This document shows, piece after piece, positions 1-11,149 of a stretch of DNA of 64,000 bases; the first letter of the stretch is position 1; every line of letters starts with the position of its first letter. The position numbers were made by a program, and so were the translations under genes. The notes under the pieces were generated by a model. That model was given only the letters and a program-made list of their open reading frames with translations, was not told where the DNA came from and ran no database searches. The DNA comes from Artemia franciscana. Lineage: Eukaryota > Arthropoda > Branchiopoda > Anostraca > Artemiidae. The stretch covers positions 6,335,626 to 6,399,625 of the forward strand of contig NC_088868.1 in assembly GCF_032884065.1 (NCBI RefSeq), given 5' to 3'.

Positions 1-2600
1 TTTCTCACAAAATGGAAATGACAAAATTACTAATTTTGCAACAAGTTCTCATCCCTCTGGTGTTCAAATTAATTTGAAAGCGAATACACATAAGAAGTTG
101 TAAAAATTTCTTTGAAACTTCATTCATAGGGTACATTTAACTGTCACAAAAGGTAATTAACATTTTAAGAAACTCGGCTTTATTCAATTGTATGTTTCTT
201 TTTCTACAAAAATAATTAAGTTAAAAGTTTTTCCAATACCCCCCGTAGATATTGTAAAAAAGACTTCAAAGAGATTTTTCAAGAAACACCATCAACCAAA
301 TGGCACACAACTGATTCGAAACCTGAAGAATTTTCTCTCACGGTTCTTTTCATAATGGGATGCTCATGACCTATTAAATTCAAGGAGATAAAAAAAATAC
401 TGGATCCCTAACGAATAGGCCTAATTCTAATCCTACACACTAAAGTGATCAATGGAAACCTTTATTGGATAGAATTAGCATGGTTTTGCCTTGTAACTAA
501 AAACTAAGTGTTAAAATTAAGAAAAAAGTGTTAAAAAAAGTGTTAAAATTACAAAGCTATTGCGGAAACCGAGAAATCTTTAAAATTGAAATAACCACCT
601 CCAATGCTCTATTGCTATGAGCACCTAGTGAAAATAACTTCATTTTTTCAAGCAAAAAAAAACTACAAGAAAGTCTTATATTAAATTAAATTGAGACAAT
701 CTAGTCCCATACCAATTACAAACTTCCTCCCAATTTCATCGCTGAGTACTTCACTAGGCAAACTATTGCCTATATTCGTCTGTGTGAGTTCGAAGGTGCA
801 ACAGTTGTTGTTCTAGAGACTGTCATATAATTTGTTCGTTTCTTAAGCTGACTTTTCGCCCTGAAATGGACTACTTAGCAGATAATCGAAGAACTTCTTG
901 GGAACCAGACCAATTAAGGATTGATGACTTCACTTGATATTGAAACGTCTTATCTAGGACACACCCAAGGAATTTTTATGTGCTTGATTTGTGTATTCTG
1001 AATTATTTGGACCACTCCCAATGAGAAACCATAAAAGGTGATATTGGTTGAAGAAATATCCATTTGACATTGAAAAAAAAGTTAAATCGACCAGGTTAAA
1101 GTATGACAATAAATATTTTCAAATAAATGTTTTAAAGCTAAAAGCAAAACACAAACAGACACATACAAGAAAACCTGCAATGAAAAAGTAGTCAAAATCA
1201 AGTACAATTGATACAAAAATTTGCTTAAATCGTTATTTCATTACTGAATTTCAGACCTATAAGTCAAAACCATTAGTAACTGTGGCGATTTTCAATGTAG
1301 AACCCACTGAGAGGGACAGTAGAGACTCAGACTAAACGAAGTAAAATTACCAGAACAAATTGACAAAACAAATCCTAAAAATAAGTTACTTTTTTATGGG
1401 AGCTTTATTTCCTAATTCTGACCAAATTGGAATTGCTGTTCACCTAGATTACATATTCTTTACCTGAGAAGAACCTAATCCAACATCAAGATGCAGATTA
1501 GGAACATAGGCCTTAAAATCTCGGCCGGACTGCTAGTCTTCAATATTAAAAAAAAATCTTTTTTTGCAGTTATTAAGCAAATAAGCAGTTTGTTTTGTAT
1601 CAAAATCATGCAACAAAAATAATAAAAATGATCATTTCACTAGACTGAGGCTACTCAAAAGATACAAAAATCTTTTGTATTCTATTTATTATTTATTATT
1701 TATTTATATTTTATTAATAATACATTAAAATCCCCAAAGTAGACCGCAAAATAGAACATCATTTATATAATTTCATTGAATTCGGACAAAGTGAATAGGT
1801 TAGTACCTATTAACCCAGATAATAGAACATGTATAACCAGGAATGGGGTTTAATCAACATTAAGTAAGGAATAAGCAAAGATGTATTATCGCTTAATTTT
1901 CAATAAACAAAAAGAAAGAAAACCAACTACTCCATCATATAGAGAATTCAAAATTGAAAAAGAAAATTAAATGCTAAACCCACATAATTAATATCAGATC
2001 AAAAGCTAAAAATTAAAATATTGCCGAAATAAGCAGGGTAAGGATAGACATAGTGAGTAGGAAGCAAATAAAAAAATTACGTTATTGATTACAAACTATT
2101 TTTGATGGAATAAACCGACAAAACTTCACTAAATTTAAAATCTAAGATTGAAGGAAAATGTTATGAACATTATTGCCACATTCCAATGACAAACTTGCCA
2201 TTTCAAATGGGTATGGCAAATTTTTTTTCAAAACACATAATTTTCCTTTCCAAGGCCTGTGAAGAGGAGGTAAAGTAACTTTTAAATGTATTCAAATATA
2301 CTTGGATTAAAAATCCAATTTTGTATCCATGGATACAAAAGCGTTTGAGCAATAATAAAAGATAGTTAGCTTAGCTAGGTAAATAAGTACTGTATCAATT
2401 AAAATTTTATACTAAGTAAATTAATCAAATAGTAGCACCTATTCAATTTTAAATTGTAAACCTTTGAAAATCCATCGCATAATACACATCTGCTAAAAAA
2501 GGAGGTAAATGATTCGGCACTAGACCCTTAAGGTTCAAACCAGCAGTGCTGATCTCCGTCTCAAGGTTTTTCAGCCAGGAAATGCAAAGGGGGGATGAGA
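1..2600. other. AT-rich stretch without a recognisable gene
   Basis: No open frame here shows a domain I recognise, and both strands are stop-rich. A GGTTCAAACC string near 2533 resembles a tRNA-type B box, but no convincing A box sits at the right spacing. Around 780-815 the minus strand reads HLRTHT, like the end of a C2H2 finger, without a usable cysteine pair. The stretch is probably old intergenic or intronic DNA with eroded repeats. Confidence 0.5.
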
Positions 2601-2819
2601 TGCTACACATCTTCTACCACCTCAATGACCTTTTCGATTATTGATTTGTAAAAATTTGGGTATTGATAAAAAATTTACTATTAAATTTAATATGTAATCA
2701 TTTATGTTTCGATAAAGTTTATTTATAAGATCTCGAAGAAGACAAATATCAAGACCTAATTCAAACCAGAAATTCTTTAGGAGGGAAAAATGGACAGAAT
2801 ATATGGTTTGCAAGTAATG

Positions 2820-3130
2820 ATAAGGACGATATCGTAGAAGCAGACAACTTAGACCCTAATTATACGAATTTATTTATCTTTGAGAATTCTTCAACAGAAA
2901 AAGCTTAGAAGAACATTGAAGATTTATTCGTGAGCGGTAGAAAACGAAATACATCAATAATATATATTTCTCAAAGCTATTTTGATGCCCCTATAAGCAT
3001 ACGATTAAGTTGTAATTATTTTACATTTATCAAACATTCTAATCTAAGCCAAATTGATACAATCAGACAAAATCATAGATCCGACAGAAAAAGGATGAAT
3101 TACTCAACTATTTCAATCGTGGTTTAAAGG
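2820..3130 (+). pseudogene. Packaging ATPase relic (Polinton fossil A)
   Basis: Remnant of the FtsK/HerA (A32-like) genome-packaging ATPase of Polintons. A short frame from 2930 contains the region that in the family follows Walker B: a basic turn, then IYISQSYF and a downstream SCNYF string. The glutamine in SQS is the expected sensor residue. Acidic sequence just upstream resembles the Walker B strand. It is a broken fossil, and a shorter relic of the same gene lies in fossil B near 20000-20150 on the minus strand. Confidence 0.6.
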
Positions 3131-3307
3131 ATTGTGGATTTGTGTTTAATGATCTGAAAACAAACTAATAATCTCTAAAATATTGAAAGAACTTTGACTT
3201 AATATTATAAAAAAGACGTGTTTTATATACTACTGATGTGTACTGACATGTAGCCTACCATGCTACTCACTGAATAAAATTGGTTAATAAATTCATTTGT
3301 ATAATAA

Positions 3308-3960
3308 ATGAATAAACTTGGAAGTTTAGGAAAGAAAACCATTAAAGATAATAGTGACAGTAAATTACCCGATGACGATGGTAATCTTGATATACAGGGT
3401 AAGAGATTGATTAATTTAGGTCATCTGAAATTACAAAATTATGCTATTACTTTACAAAGTGTGAAAATTATTTTAAACTATTACAAGGGTGCAGTTATTA
3501 GTCAGTTTATAAGTAAGGATATTGATATATTAACCAAACTTTATCAATCACCTAATAATATGTTGACTAGAGTCAATTGTGAAGGATTATTCGTGAAAAA
3601 TATTACAAAAATAACAAGAGAAGATATAAATGTGGAAAACAGAAGAATTGAAAATATTGCAAACCCAGAAAATTTTGCAGATGCAATTAATCTTTAAAAG
3701 TTAAAGGATTTCAAACAAGAAATTATTAGGGATTATATCCTAAACAAACCGAAATTAGGAGAAGATATTAGCAATTGCACTAAAATGTATCTACCACCTG
3801 ACAAAATACTGAATGGAGTGGATGACAAGGGACTAATTTTAAAAAATACCTTAAAAGTAAAAAAAATAGGATATTAATGTCAAAAATAGAATAATTAGAA
3901 ATATTACAAGCCCAAAAAAGGGTGCAGATGCTCTTGATTTTTCAACATTTTTAGCATACT
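3308..3960 (+). pseudogene. Fibre-like repeat protein relic (Polinton fossil A)
   Basis: A frame opening at 3308 runs 129 codons. It shows a recurring pattern in which a polar V-x-N-R-x-I-x-N-I segment is followed by a short loop and A-D-A-(I/L)-(N/D); the pattern recurs downstream near 3890-3940. Such repeats are typical of trimeric fibre or attachment proteins of viruses and Polinton-like elements. The function is inferred from this pattern, as no enzyme motif is present. A matching relic lies on the minus strand of fossil B (about 19170-19905). Confidence 0.45.
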
Positions 3961-4199
3961 TAAAGGGTTTTATATACTAACCTGAACGTTTAGGCAATTC
4001 CAAAAATATTATGATAAATACATGTGAAAAGATTCAGATGAAGTATTTCAAAGGAGAATGAAAGGAAGATTGAAGGAAAAAATAATAAAAGATTTTTTCA
4101 AATAAAATAATTCAATAATAAATAGCACGTTTTAGCCAGTATACAATTTATCTATCCCCTTTAAAAAAAGAAAATTAAAATCAACCTTTAAGGTGAAAC

Positions 4200-4560
4200 A
4201 AAGAGTTCAAACTCATTTTTTTTACAGCGGAAAAATGACAGAAAACCTTTGAAATTTCCTTTTAACCAATGGCAAGACACTAAAACGGAAAAATTTAAGA
4301 AAAAAAAAGGAAGTGAAACTGATGCATCGTACAAACGGCTGGTCCAAAACGAGGGATTTTAATCATTTTTAATACCTTTAGCTGTTGAACTTGGAAAATT
4401 TGCTTTGACAAATGTTGCTACAGACTTAGGAAAGTATGCAGGTAAAGAAGTTGCTGAAAAAAATTACTGGTAACTCTGGCAGAGCTTTAAAATTATTTTT
4501 AAAATTATAGGAGTTATCCTACTTCCTATTAAAGAACTATTACTACGAACGAATGTAAAT
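4200..4560 (+). pseudogene. pX-like small virion protein relic (Polinton fossil A)
   Basis: A short hydrophobic, glycine- and alanine-bearing segment beginning IPLAVELGKFA and continuing through a GKYAGKEVAEK-type stretch resembles the small pX-like virion proteins of adenoviruses and Polintons. The assignment rests on this pattern and on position after the fibre-like frame. Better-preserved relatives occur in fossil B at 18540-18890 (minus) and 20240-21640 (plus, in several copies). The gene is broken, and the region ends in an A-rich tract where the PWWP insert begins. Confidence 0.4.
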
Positions 4561-4637
4561 ACTGAAGTACACATTTATAACTACTAAAACGAAAAAAACA
4601 ACAAAAAAAACGAAAAAAACAAAAAAAAACATTTAGA

Positions 4638-5722
4638 TTAGATGTCGTCACAACTCCACAGTCGATGTAGCCGAGCGTCATTTCCAGATCTAGCGAAAAT
4701 ACGGCCGTGATCGGACCATACGTTGTGGTTACCTAACCTATTATGAGCCAGTTGGAGAATTTCTCGTCGCTTCTTAGTTAAACTTTCTGACACAAATATA
4801 CCAGATTTGGCCAGTTTGCTCTTAGCAGCAAATACCTTTCTAGCCAAATCCTTAGACAAAAACTGGGCGAGTTCCGGGGCAATCATATCAGGCCGCGTAG
4901 GATTCGCTGGAAGGGTAAATCTATACACTTCAGTTAGTTCAGAAAAATTAACCTGTACGACCATTTTGTCCGAGATAATATTATTAATACACGGTTTTAC
5001 ATCATTACCCGGAGCTTGTTTGACACCACTGAAAATAGGTGAATCCAGCCTATCTTCCTGCTCAATATCGTCAAGTCTACTTTCGATCTTTTTCACTCGC
5101 TCTTCGAGTATCATGAAGCTGTTTTTTAGCGATTTTAGTTGCTTTTCGATAAAATCAAATTTTCGCGAGTATTCGACCATCAAAAAATCATATACGTCAG
5201 ATATAATTGATTCAGCCGAGTGCGGGAGTTGATTTTTTATGCGATCAGAAACTTTACGTGAGATTTCATCCCTGAGATTCATTTTTTACCGCTTCCAATT
5301 CTTGTTGGGTCTGAGTTAGTCTCATGCTCAGGTCAGAAGATTGGTTGTCTATATCTGGGATTAGATTTGACGGATGATTTTTCGAAAGATGTCCTTGTTG
5401 GTCGGTGCTGTTAGAAACAGTGCCCTTGCGCTTAGCACGATAATTTTCCAAGTATGGCTGGTACATTTCTGGATCATTTTCTATTTCATAGAAAGCGAGC
5501 TTGGCTTCATTAGTAGTTTTTTTGCAGTGCCTCTGTTCTCTTTAATTTGACGTCGTGGAGGCTTTGGGTATAGACTGTTTGAAAATCATGCGACCCGTAG
5601 CAGAAAACGGTGAATTTTGCTGGACCTGACGCTTGCTTGACTTCACCAATAATCTTAACTGGCCACAAAGGATAACCGTGAAACTTAGCAACCACAATAT
5701 CTCCGATTTTCCAAGACGCCAT
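4638..5722 (-). pseudogene. PWWP domain plus LINE ORF1-like protein, frameshifted
   Basis: Three consecutive minus-strand frames read as parts of one protein of about 360 residues. The first (5722 to 5510, 70 aa) is a PWWP domain beginning MASWKIGDIVVAKFHGYPLW, with YPLWP in the signature position, as in the HDGF/LEDGF group that reads methylated H3K36. The second (to 5266) is a polar linker. The third (5282 to 4638, 214 aa) has a heptad coiled coil at residues 15-75, then a domain with SGIFVSESLTKKRREIL and HGRIFAR, matching the C-terminal domain of LINE ORF1 (L1 transposase_22-like) proteins. The frame changes fall at A-homopolymers near 5518-5524 and 5283-5288, so sequencing error or recent decay are both possible. 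No endonuclease or RT follows. The insert lies inside Polinton fossil A, downstream of an A-rich tract. It could be an ORF1-only derivative or a retrocopied host gene. Confidence 0.6.
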
Positions 5723-6079
5723 CGTAAACTACTAATTAGTAACTCTAATTAACATGAGACAAAGACTTACACGGAAGGGGGGTTTCTTACGACCCCCCAG
5801 CTTCAAATAGGGCAAGATCTTATCCAATTAGGTTTGCAGCAGGCTAATCCAATCAATGTCCTGCATATGATATGACACGAACAAATTATAACACTGATTA
5901 AACGAGTTTAGAAGCGCATAAATAACAAAAAATCAATGATACCCTTAAAAAATTATTAACCTAACTGCTAATTACACCATATTCCTTTCTTTAGAGGTGT
6001 GTTTTCTTTAGATACCCTACCAAACAAAATCAATAAAACAGAATACGGTGTAATTAATTACAATTTAAGTAGGCTACCT

Positions 6080-6330
6080 GGCACTAATTGGACTTGTTAT
6101 TTAAATGATCCTAAATTTCTATTTGTAGCACTTTGATTTGTTTCGCATTCCACTAGAAAATGAAATAGCACACCTTTTAAAGACTTCAAATAAGCCAACT
6201 GCTCATCATTCAATTCCAATACAATATTTAAGTAATGTCAATTGTAGGCATTTATGTGTGGAGTTTATTAAAAAAACATTCATGGGAGTGATCCTCGGAA
6301 TTTTATCTAAATTTTATTCCTTACAATAAA
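6080..6330 (+). pseudogene. Adenain-type protease relic (Polinton fossil A)
   Basis: The minus-strand copy structure and the parallel copy at 21660-21920 point to the adenovirus-type cysteine protease of Polintons. A histidine-tryptophan-like start, an acidic middle and a C-terminal block with a cysteine after a short histidine-containing turn (CRHLCVEFIK in the frame that opens at 6138) are all in the expected order. It is a broken fossil, and the identification is stronger when the two copies are compared than from either alone. Confidence 0.45.
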
Positions 6331-6429
6331 TGGAAGAAGACTTAGAGAAATGACCATTTGTTTGTCGTAGAAGTTGTAAATATTGTGAAAATTTTATAAT
6401 TGCTATGAAAGTATATAAATATATATTTA

Positions 6430-6612
6430 GTGCTTCAGGTTTATCTACTTTCGCTGTATTACCCCTTTCTCCTTTATGTCTTGGCACAGTTTTTGATTGA
6501 TATACTTGAAAAATACAAAGGAGTAGCAAAAAGAAAGACTGAGTACAAAACAGCTTATTCATTTTATTTAGAATTGCTTGCTATGTGCAAATCAAGTGAA
6601 AGGGCTATTTAA
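6430..6612 (+). pseudogene. Small hydrophobic protein relic, repeated three times in the window
   Basis: A 60-codon frame begins with a hydrophobic segment and continues into a lysine-rich helical part containing LIDILEKYKG. Related sequence occurs at about 17930-18110 on the minus strand and 21960-22195 on the plus strand, both inside fossil B. Polintons commonly carry a gene for a protein with one hydrophobic segment followed by a charged helical tail. The match is to this general layout only; function unknown. Confidence 0.4.
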
Positions 6613-7585
6613 GAAATAAATAGAGGAGAAAATAAATGAAACAAAACATTACAATACTTTCCACGTAAAAAATATACGGTATAAGTGAAATTAAATGGTT
6701 ATAAATATTGCGTAAAGTCTGTAAAGTTCGAAACATAAATAAAACCCAAGACATAAATTTATGCTCGTTTTCTAATCGCCTCCACCTATCGTTAAAAAAC
6801 AATATACGTTTTTTTACAGTTCAAAAAATGATGAAGAAGGTAGCTCGCTTCTCTATACAAATAACAACACAGCAATTTCTCTCGAGTTTTTCGAAGATTC
6901 AGTCTGTATTTCCACTCTATTGATCAACCAAGGTTTAACTATTAAATTTTATTTGATTCTTGATTTCTTTATTGTAATATTCCTGTGGAATGTAAGCTAT
7001 TTATTACAAACTAAAATTTAAGCGATTTGAAAAATATTGAAAAATATATTTTTTTACACTTGCTAGTCTTAGAAATAATGACTATGTAACTTACCCTTTC
7101 ACTGTTATTTCCATTTTGTTTATGTTTTAAGTAATATATGGATATGAAAGCTTAACCTTTCCCTGTGGTTATTTAGTCTGCTTAAACTAATGATACTATT
7201 CTATTTGTAGATGTCTCAGGGTAATAAAATACCAGCAACATTCCCTGAGGATTCAGTAGTGCCACTTTGGATGCCATAATGAAGTGAGAGGGATTTTCTT
7301 CTTGAAATTTGAAAGAAAATGAATGAATTTAATAAAAAAAACAATTAAGGTAAAAGTAAAAGAATATCTACCAGTAGTAACAGTATCGATAATTCTATAG
7401 CATTACTTGCAAATATTAAAGTAACATTGTTAGCAATTCGAATGCCTGATATCTTCAAGTTTGGGAATTTCGGGCAGCCGAATTTCAACCTGTGGTGAAG
7501 CAATAAGTAAGTTAAATACACCAGAAATCCCTCTTCAATATTTAACTTTTCTCTGCAATGCACAAATCACATATCTCTTCAGACA

Positions 7586-7906
7586 ATGATCGTAAAACTC
7601 ACTGTAGGACAGTTATCGAAAAATGTAAGAAATATGAGCGATGTTGGTTATAGTGATATTGAGTTATACGAACATTTTATGAAGAGATATTTGATTTGTG
7701 AATCAACCGTCAGACACTACCTAATATTATTTTATTTAAAGAATATCTTGAACTGGCATTGTGGAGAAAACAGTATGACTCTAGTTAAAAATGAAAATAC
7801 TAGTATCAATAGTATAGCAAACGACATGGAATTTAAAGAACTAGTGAAACATATACCTCCTTTAAAAACGTCTAAAAATATTGAAGTTGGTGCTTTGCTT
7901 TTTTAA
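7586..7906 (+). CDS. Unrecognised 106-codon frame in Polinton fossil A
   Basis: This frame starts MIVKLTVGQLSKNVRN and ends VGALLF. I do not recognise the family. Its middle, STVRHYLILF, is helical and hydrophobic. A diverged counterpart sits in fossil B (about 23180-23490, plus), ending in the same V-G-x-x-L-F pattern, so the frame belongs to the element rather than to a host gene. About 350 bp upstream, near 7210, is a T-rich tract ending TTGTAG before ATGTCTCAGGG, conserved in all three copies of this block, which may be a splice acceptor or a gene start. Confidence 0.35.
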   Translation: MIVKLTVGQLSKNVRNMSDVGYSDIELYEHFMKRYLICESTVRHYLILFYLKNILNWHCGENSMTLVKNENTSINSIANDMEFKELVKHIPPLKTSKNIEVGALLF

Positions 7907-8269
7907 TATGTTTTATAATAATTTTTTTACTCATATTAAATAAAACCTATCTAAGCCAATATGATTTTTTATTATATATTTTGATTTTTTTTTGTATGTT
8001 GTTTCAGAGTTCTAAATTCTGAATGTTTCACGGCTCTATTAGAAAAGTCAGACGTGATTGCGTACAGTCTTTGAAACTTGTATCTGACACGTGTTTGGAT
8101 TTGTTCCCAGAAAACTTTCACTTAGTGAAAGATTCTTGGGAAAAAAGCTATTAAAAGAAAAGATATAGAAAATAAAAACTATTTCCGATTCAGAAAAAAA
8201 TATCTAATACGATCATCACCTTACAAAAGAAGAAATTTTTAAGAGAAATAAAAATGTAAAATATATACA

Positions 8270-8475
8270 ATTGAAACATTAAGATAGAAGACTTAGATAT
8301 TGGAACATAATACACAGTTAAAGGAATGAAATGTGTAAAAACTAAATATGGGAATAAACTCGTTTTTACTATTAATTTTAAAGGTGAAGCAGTTGATATC
8401 TTTGGACCAAATTATTTTGATCCTAAAGCAGCTCATTTTGAAAAGAATTTAAGAAATTTAATAAAGGCATGATTT
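8270..8475 (+). pseudogene. Small DLDIG-type protein relic (Polinton fossil A)
   Basis: A short segment shares the pattern D-L-D-I-G, a Y-T-x-K-G-M-K-C-V core, a K-Y-G turn and a final F-D-x-K-A-A block with an open 74-codon frame in fossil C (48907-49131, minus) and with a relic in fossil B (23690-23920, plus). The three-way match was the main evidence that A, B and C are copies of one family. The function is unknown; small conserved proteins of this size near the capsid genes are usual in Polintons. Confidence 0.5.
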
Positions 8476-9444
8476 TAAAGGCTAATAAACAAAGATAATA
8501 GAAATGAAAGATAATAAAAATATCGAGATATTGATATTGAACTATCAATTAAATAAGAAACCAATTCAAATTATTATTTTTTCTCAGTAGTATAAGAAGA
8601 ATGGAATATAATTAACTACTGTTTAAAATACATCAAAGATTCTTATTTCACAAGACTTGGTTTGATCTTAAAGCTCATAATGTTAAATTATAAAAATGTC
8701 AAAAATTTGAATTTAAAATTGCATTAATTCTATCGAAAAGAGATTATATTGATGGGGCTATCCAGTTGGGCAAGAATCAGCAATTATTATACTACTTAGG
8801 ATAGGCAACACCCATCCATCCAAGCGCTAGCTACGCCCATATCATAAACTGCTCGGATATTTCTTTTGTTATGCACCTGATCAAGTCGGGTAAATAGTTA
8901 GCTCGTAACTAAAACGTTTGTAAATAAAAAATTGTTTCAGGTAGAAAATTGTAAATTAATCCAAGTTAACATCATCGTGCAAAATATATTTAACATGATA
9001 TGGCCACTAAAAACACATTTTAGGAATATTGTGTTTAGATGGTCCTTGCTGTATCCCTTTTTACGAATACTACACACTATGGCTGTTTTTTGCTCAGTTC
9101 AACAAAGACGGAGGACTGCAGTACTGATTTTACAGCAAGAAAGTTAAATTCCAATTTCTGAACTACCAGTAGTTTTGTTTCCAACAATAATAGACGCTAA
9201 ATTTTGAGTTTTTGAAGAAGGGAATTGATGGATGCTTAAGAATAGTCCCAACTGTGTAAGGATCTGTATGCACTGGACCGCCTTATTTTGACTTCTTGTT
9301 GTGTTGGCAAGTATTCCTCTGCTTACATTATATAAAGAAAAACAATCAAATAGAGAATTTTTTAGTGCCCAACCAAAGCAATTAAACACAAAACGAATAT
9401 TTTGAGAGGACAACTGTCTCTATTCTTTGATTAAATAAAAAAAA

Positions 9445-9710
9445 ACAAGTTTTTTGAAATGAAAGTAAGGAGCGACATTAAAACTTAAAACGAACAGAAA
9501 TTACTCCTTATATGAAAGGGGTTTTTCCTCCTCGACGCCCGCTCTTTACGCTAAAGTTTTTTATTGTCTAAAAAGTAGAGTTGCGAGAAAGAATCAAACT
9601 TTAGCGCAAGGAGCGGGGCGTCGAGGAGGAAAAACCCCTTTCATATAAGGAGTAATTTCTGTTCGTTTTAAGTTTTAATGTCGCTCCTTACTTTCATTTC
9701 AAAAAACTTG
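9445..9710. repeat. Near-perfect foldback palindrome, arms about 114 bp
   Basis: Left arm 9445-9558 and right arm 9596-9710 are almost perfect reverse complements around a 37-bp spacer. Each arm contains AGTAAGGAGCGAC, the ACGAACAGAAATTACTCC block and a GCTCTTTACGCTAAAG-type end, with only isolated mismatches. Flanking A-rich and T-rich tracts extend the pairing slightly. The near identity of the arms, set against the strong decay of the surrounding elements, suggests recent formation or homogenisation between arms. Confidence 0.9.
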
Positions 9711-11147
9711 TTTTTTTTAATTTAATTTCTGAAAGTTTTTGAATTAATGCATGTCTGATTTTGGCTCTCCGTACATAAATTATTAAAATGAAATTTGCAT
9801 ATTAATTCTTTTTTTGGCTAAATGGCTTTCTCTTAGTTTTGATCAGACGATCTTGAGAAATAAGGGGTGGGGAAGGAGGCCTAGCTGTCCTCCAATTTTC
9901 GGTTACTTAAAAAGGCAACTAGATCTTTTAATTTTTAACGAACGTTTTTATTAGTAAAAAAATACGCAACTTAAGAATTAACTTACGTAACAAACTTTTA
10001 TATTCTTATATTTTTGATTATATATATGAGGGGGTTGGTCCCCTCGTTAATACCTCGCTCTTCACACTAAATCTTGTTTTGTCCCCAATTCTTTAAGAAT
10101 GACCCTGAATCTGAAAGGCCGTAGAATAAATAGTTGAAATTACTTAAAAAATTTTTAGCATAAAGACTGAAGTATTTATCTCCTCCTAAATACCTCGCTC
10201 TTTATGCTAAAGTATTTTAGAGCCCCTCATATGCGTAATAATCTCTGTTCGTTTTAAGTTTTGATGCTTCTCGTTACTTTCAATCGAAATACTTTTTCAT
10301 GTTTATATTTTCATTGTTTGTTTTTTTATAGTAATGCTAGAAAGTCCTGCGCCCTTTTGATTAAATGTCTCTTCCCCCGTGAAATATTCCTCCAAGAAAA
10401 GATCGTCCCATATAGCCCCCACCCCTGAACCCTACACCCAAACCAAAAAAATCCCCCTGATAACGTCGGTACACTTCCCAGTAACGATTACTGTATGTAA
10501 ACATTGGCCAAAGTTTGTAACTTGCAGCCCCTCTCCCAGGGACTGTGGGGGGTACGTCTTCTCCAAGACATAGTTATTATGGTTTTAGACTATGAAAAAC
10601 AAAATGGCTATCTCAAAATTTTGATCCGTTGACTTTCATAAGAAAATGAGCTTGGGAGGGGGCCTAGGTGCCCTCCAATTTTTTTGGTCACTTAAAAAGG
10701 GCAGTAGAACTTTTCATTTCCGTTAGAATGAGCCCTCTTGCAACATTCTAGGACCACTTGGTCGATACGATAACCCCATGGGGAAAAAAAACAAACAAAA
10801 AAAAACAAATAAACACGCACCCGTGATTTGTCTTCTGGCAAAAAAATACGAAATTCCACATTTTTGTAGATTGGACCTTGAAATTTTTTCTATAAGGTCC
10901 TCTGATACGCTGAATCCGATGGTGCGATTTTCGTTAAGATCTTATGACTTTTACGGGGTGTTACCCCCTATTTTCTAAAATAAGGCAAATTTTCTCAGGC
11001 TCGTAACTTCTGATGACAAAGACTAAATTTGATGAAACTTATATATTTAAAATCAGCATACAACTCTGATTCGTTTGATATATCTTTTAGCATTGAAATT
11101 CCGTTTTTCAGAGTTTCGTTTACTATTGAGCCGGGTCGCTCCTTACT
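9463..11147 (+). mobile_element. AGTAAGGAGCGAC-TIR repeat, copy 1
   Basis: The sequence begins with AGTAAGGAGCGAC (9463-9475) and ends with its exact reverse complement (11135-11147), giving about 1.69 kb. It codes for nothing recognisable; short frames inside are not conserved between copies. The start overlaps the palindrome at 9445-9710. A second internal arm-like block, with CGTTTTAAGTTTTGATG, lies near 10245-10285. The same order of blocks is seen at 31090-31991, 38733-40360 and, degraded, 57304-58660, so it is a dispersed family, most likely a non-autonomous DNA transposon or composite of one. Target-site duplications were not resolved. Confidence 0.75.
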
Positions 11148-11149
11148 AC

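Larger units (their letters stand above)
2820..8730 (+). mobile_element. Polinton/adintovirus-like fossil A
   Basis: This is a decayed Polinton (Maverick/adintovirus-like) element read on the plus strand. In order it holds a packaging-ATPase relic (about 2820-3130), a repeat-bearing fibre-like frame (3308-3960), a relic like the small pX-type virion protein (about 4370-4500), an adenain-type protease relic (about 6080-6300), a short hydrophobic protein (about 6430-6612), an unknown 106-codon frame (7586-7906) and a small protein relic (8270-8470). Gene order and content match Polintons; polymerase and integrase are not visible. The same blocks recur in fossils B and C of this window, which is how the extent was judged. 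It is interrupted at roughly 4.56-5.9 kb by a PWWP-containing insert. It carries dozens of breaks and is old. Terminal repeats were not identified, so both ends are approximate. Confidence 0.7.

Noticed and set aside
780-830. Possible C2H2 finger remnant (HLRTHT on the minus strand)
   Set aside because: No cysteine pair at the right spacing and no second finger; too short to separate from chance.
2500-2600. SINE or tRNA gene suggested by GGTTCAAACC
   Set aside because: No A box at a proper distance and no cloverleaf could be drawn.
4807-5232. Plus-strand 141-codon frame
   Set aside because: It is the antisense shadow of the coiled-coil/ORF1-like frame, which has recognisable domains on the minus strand.
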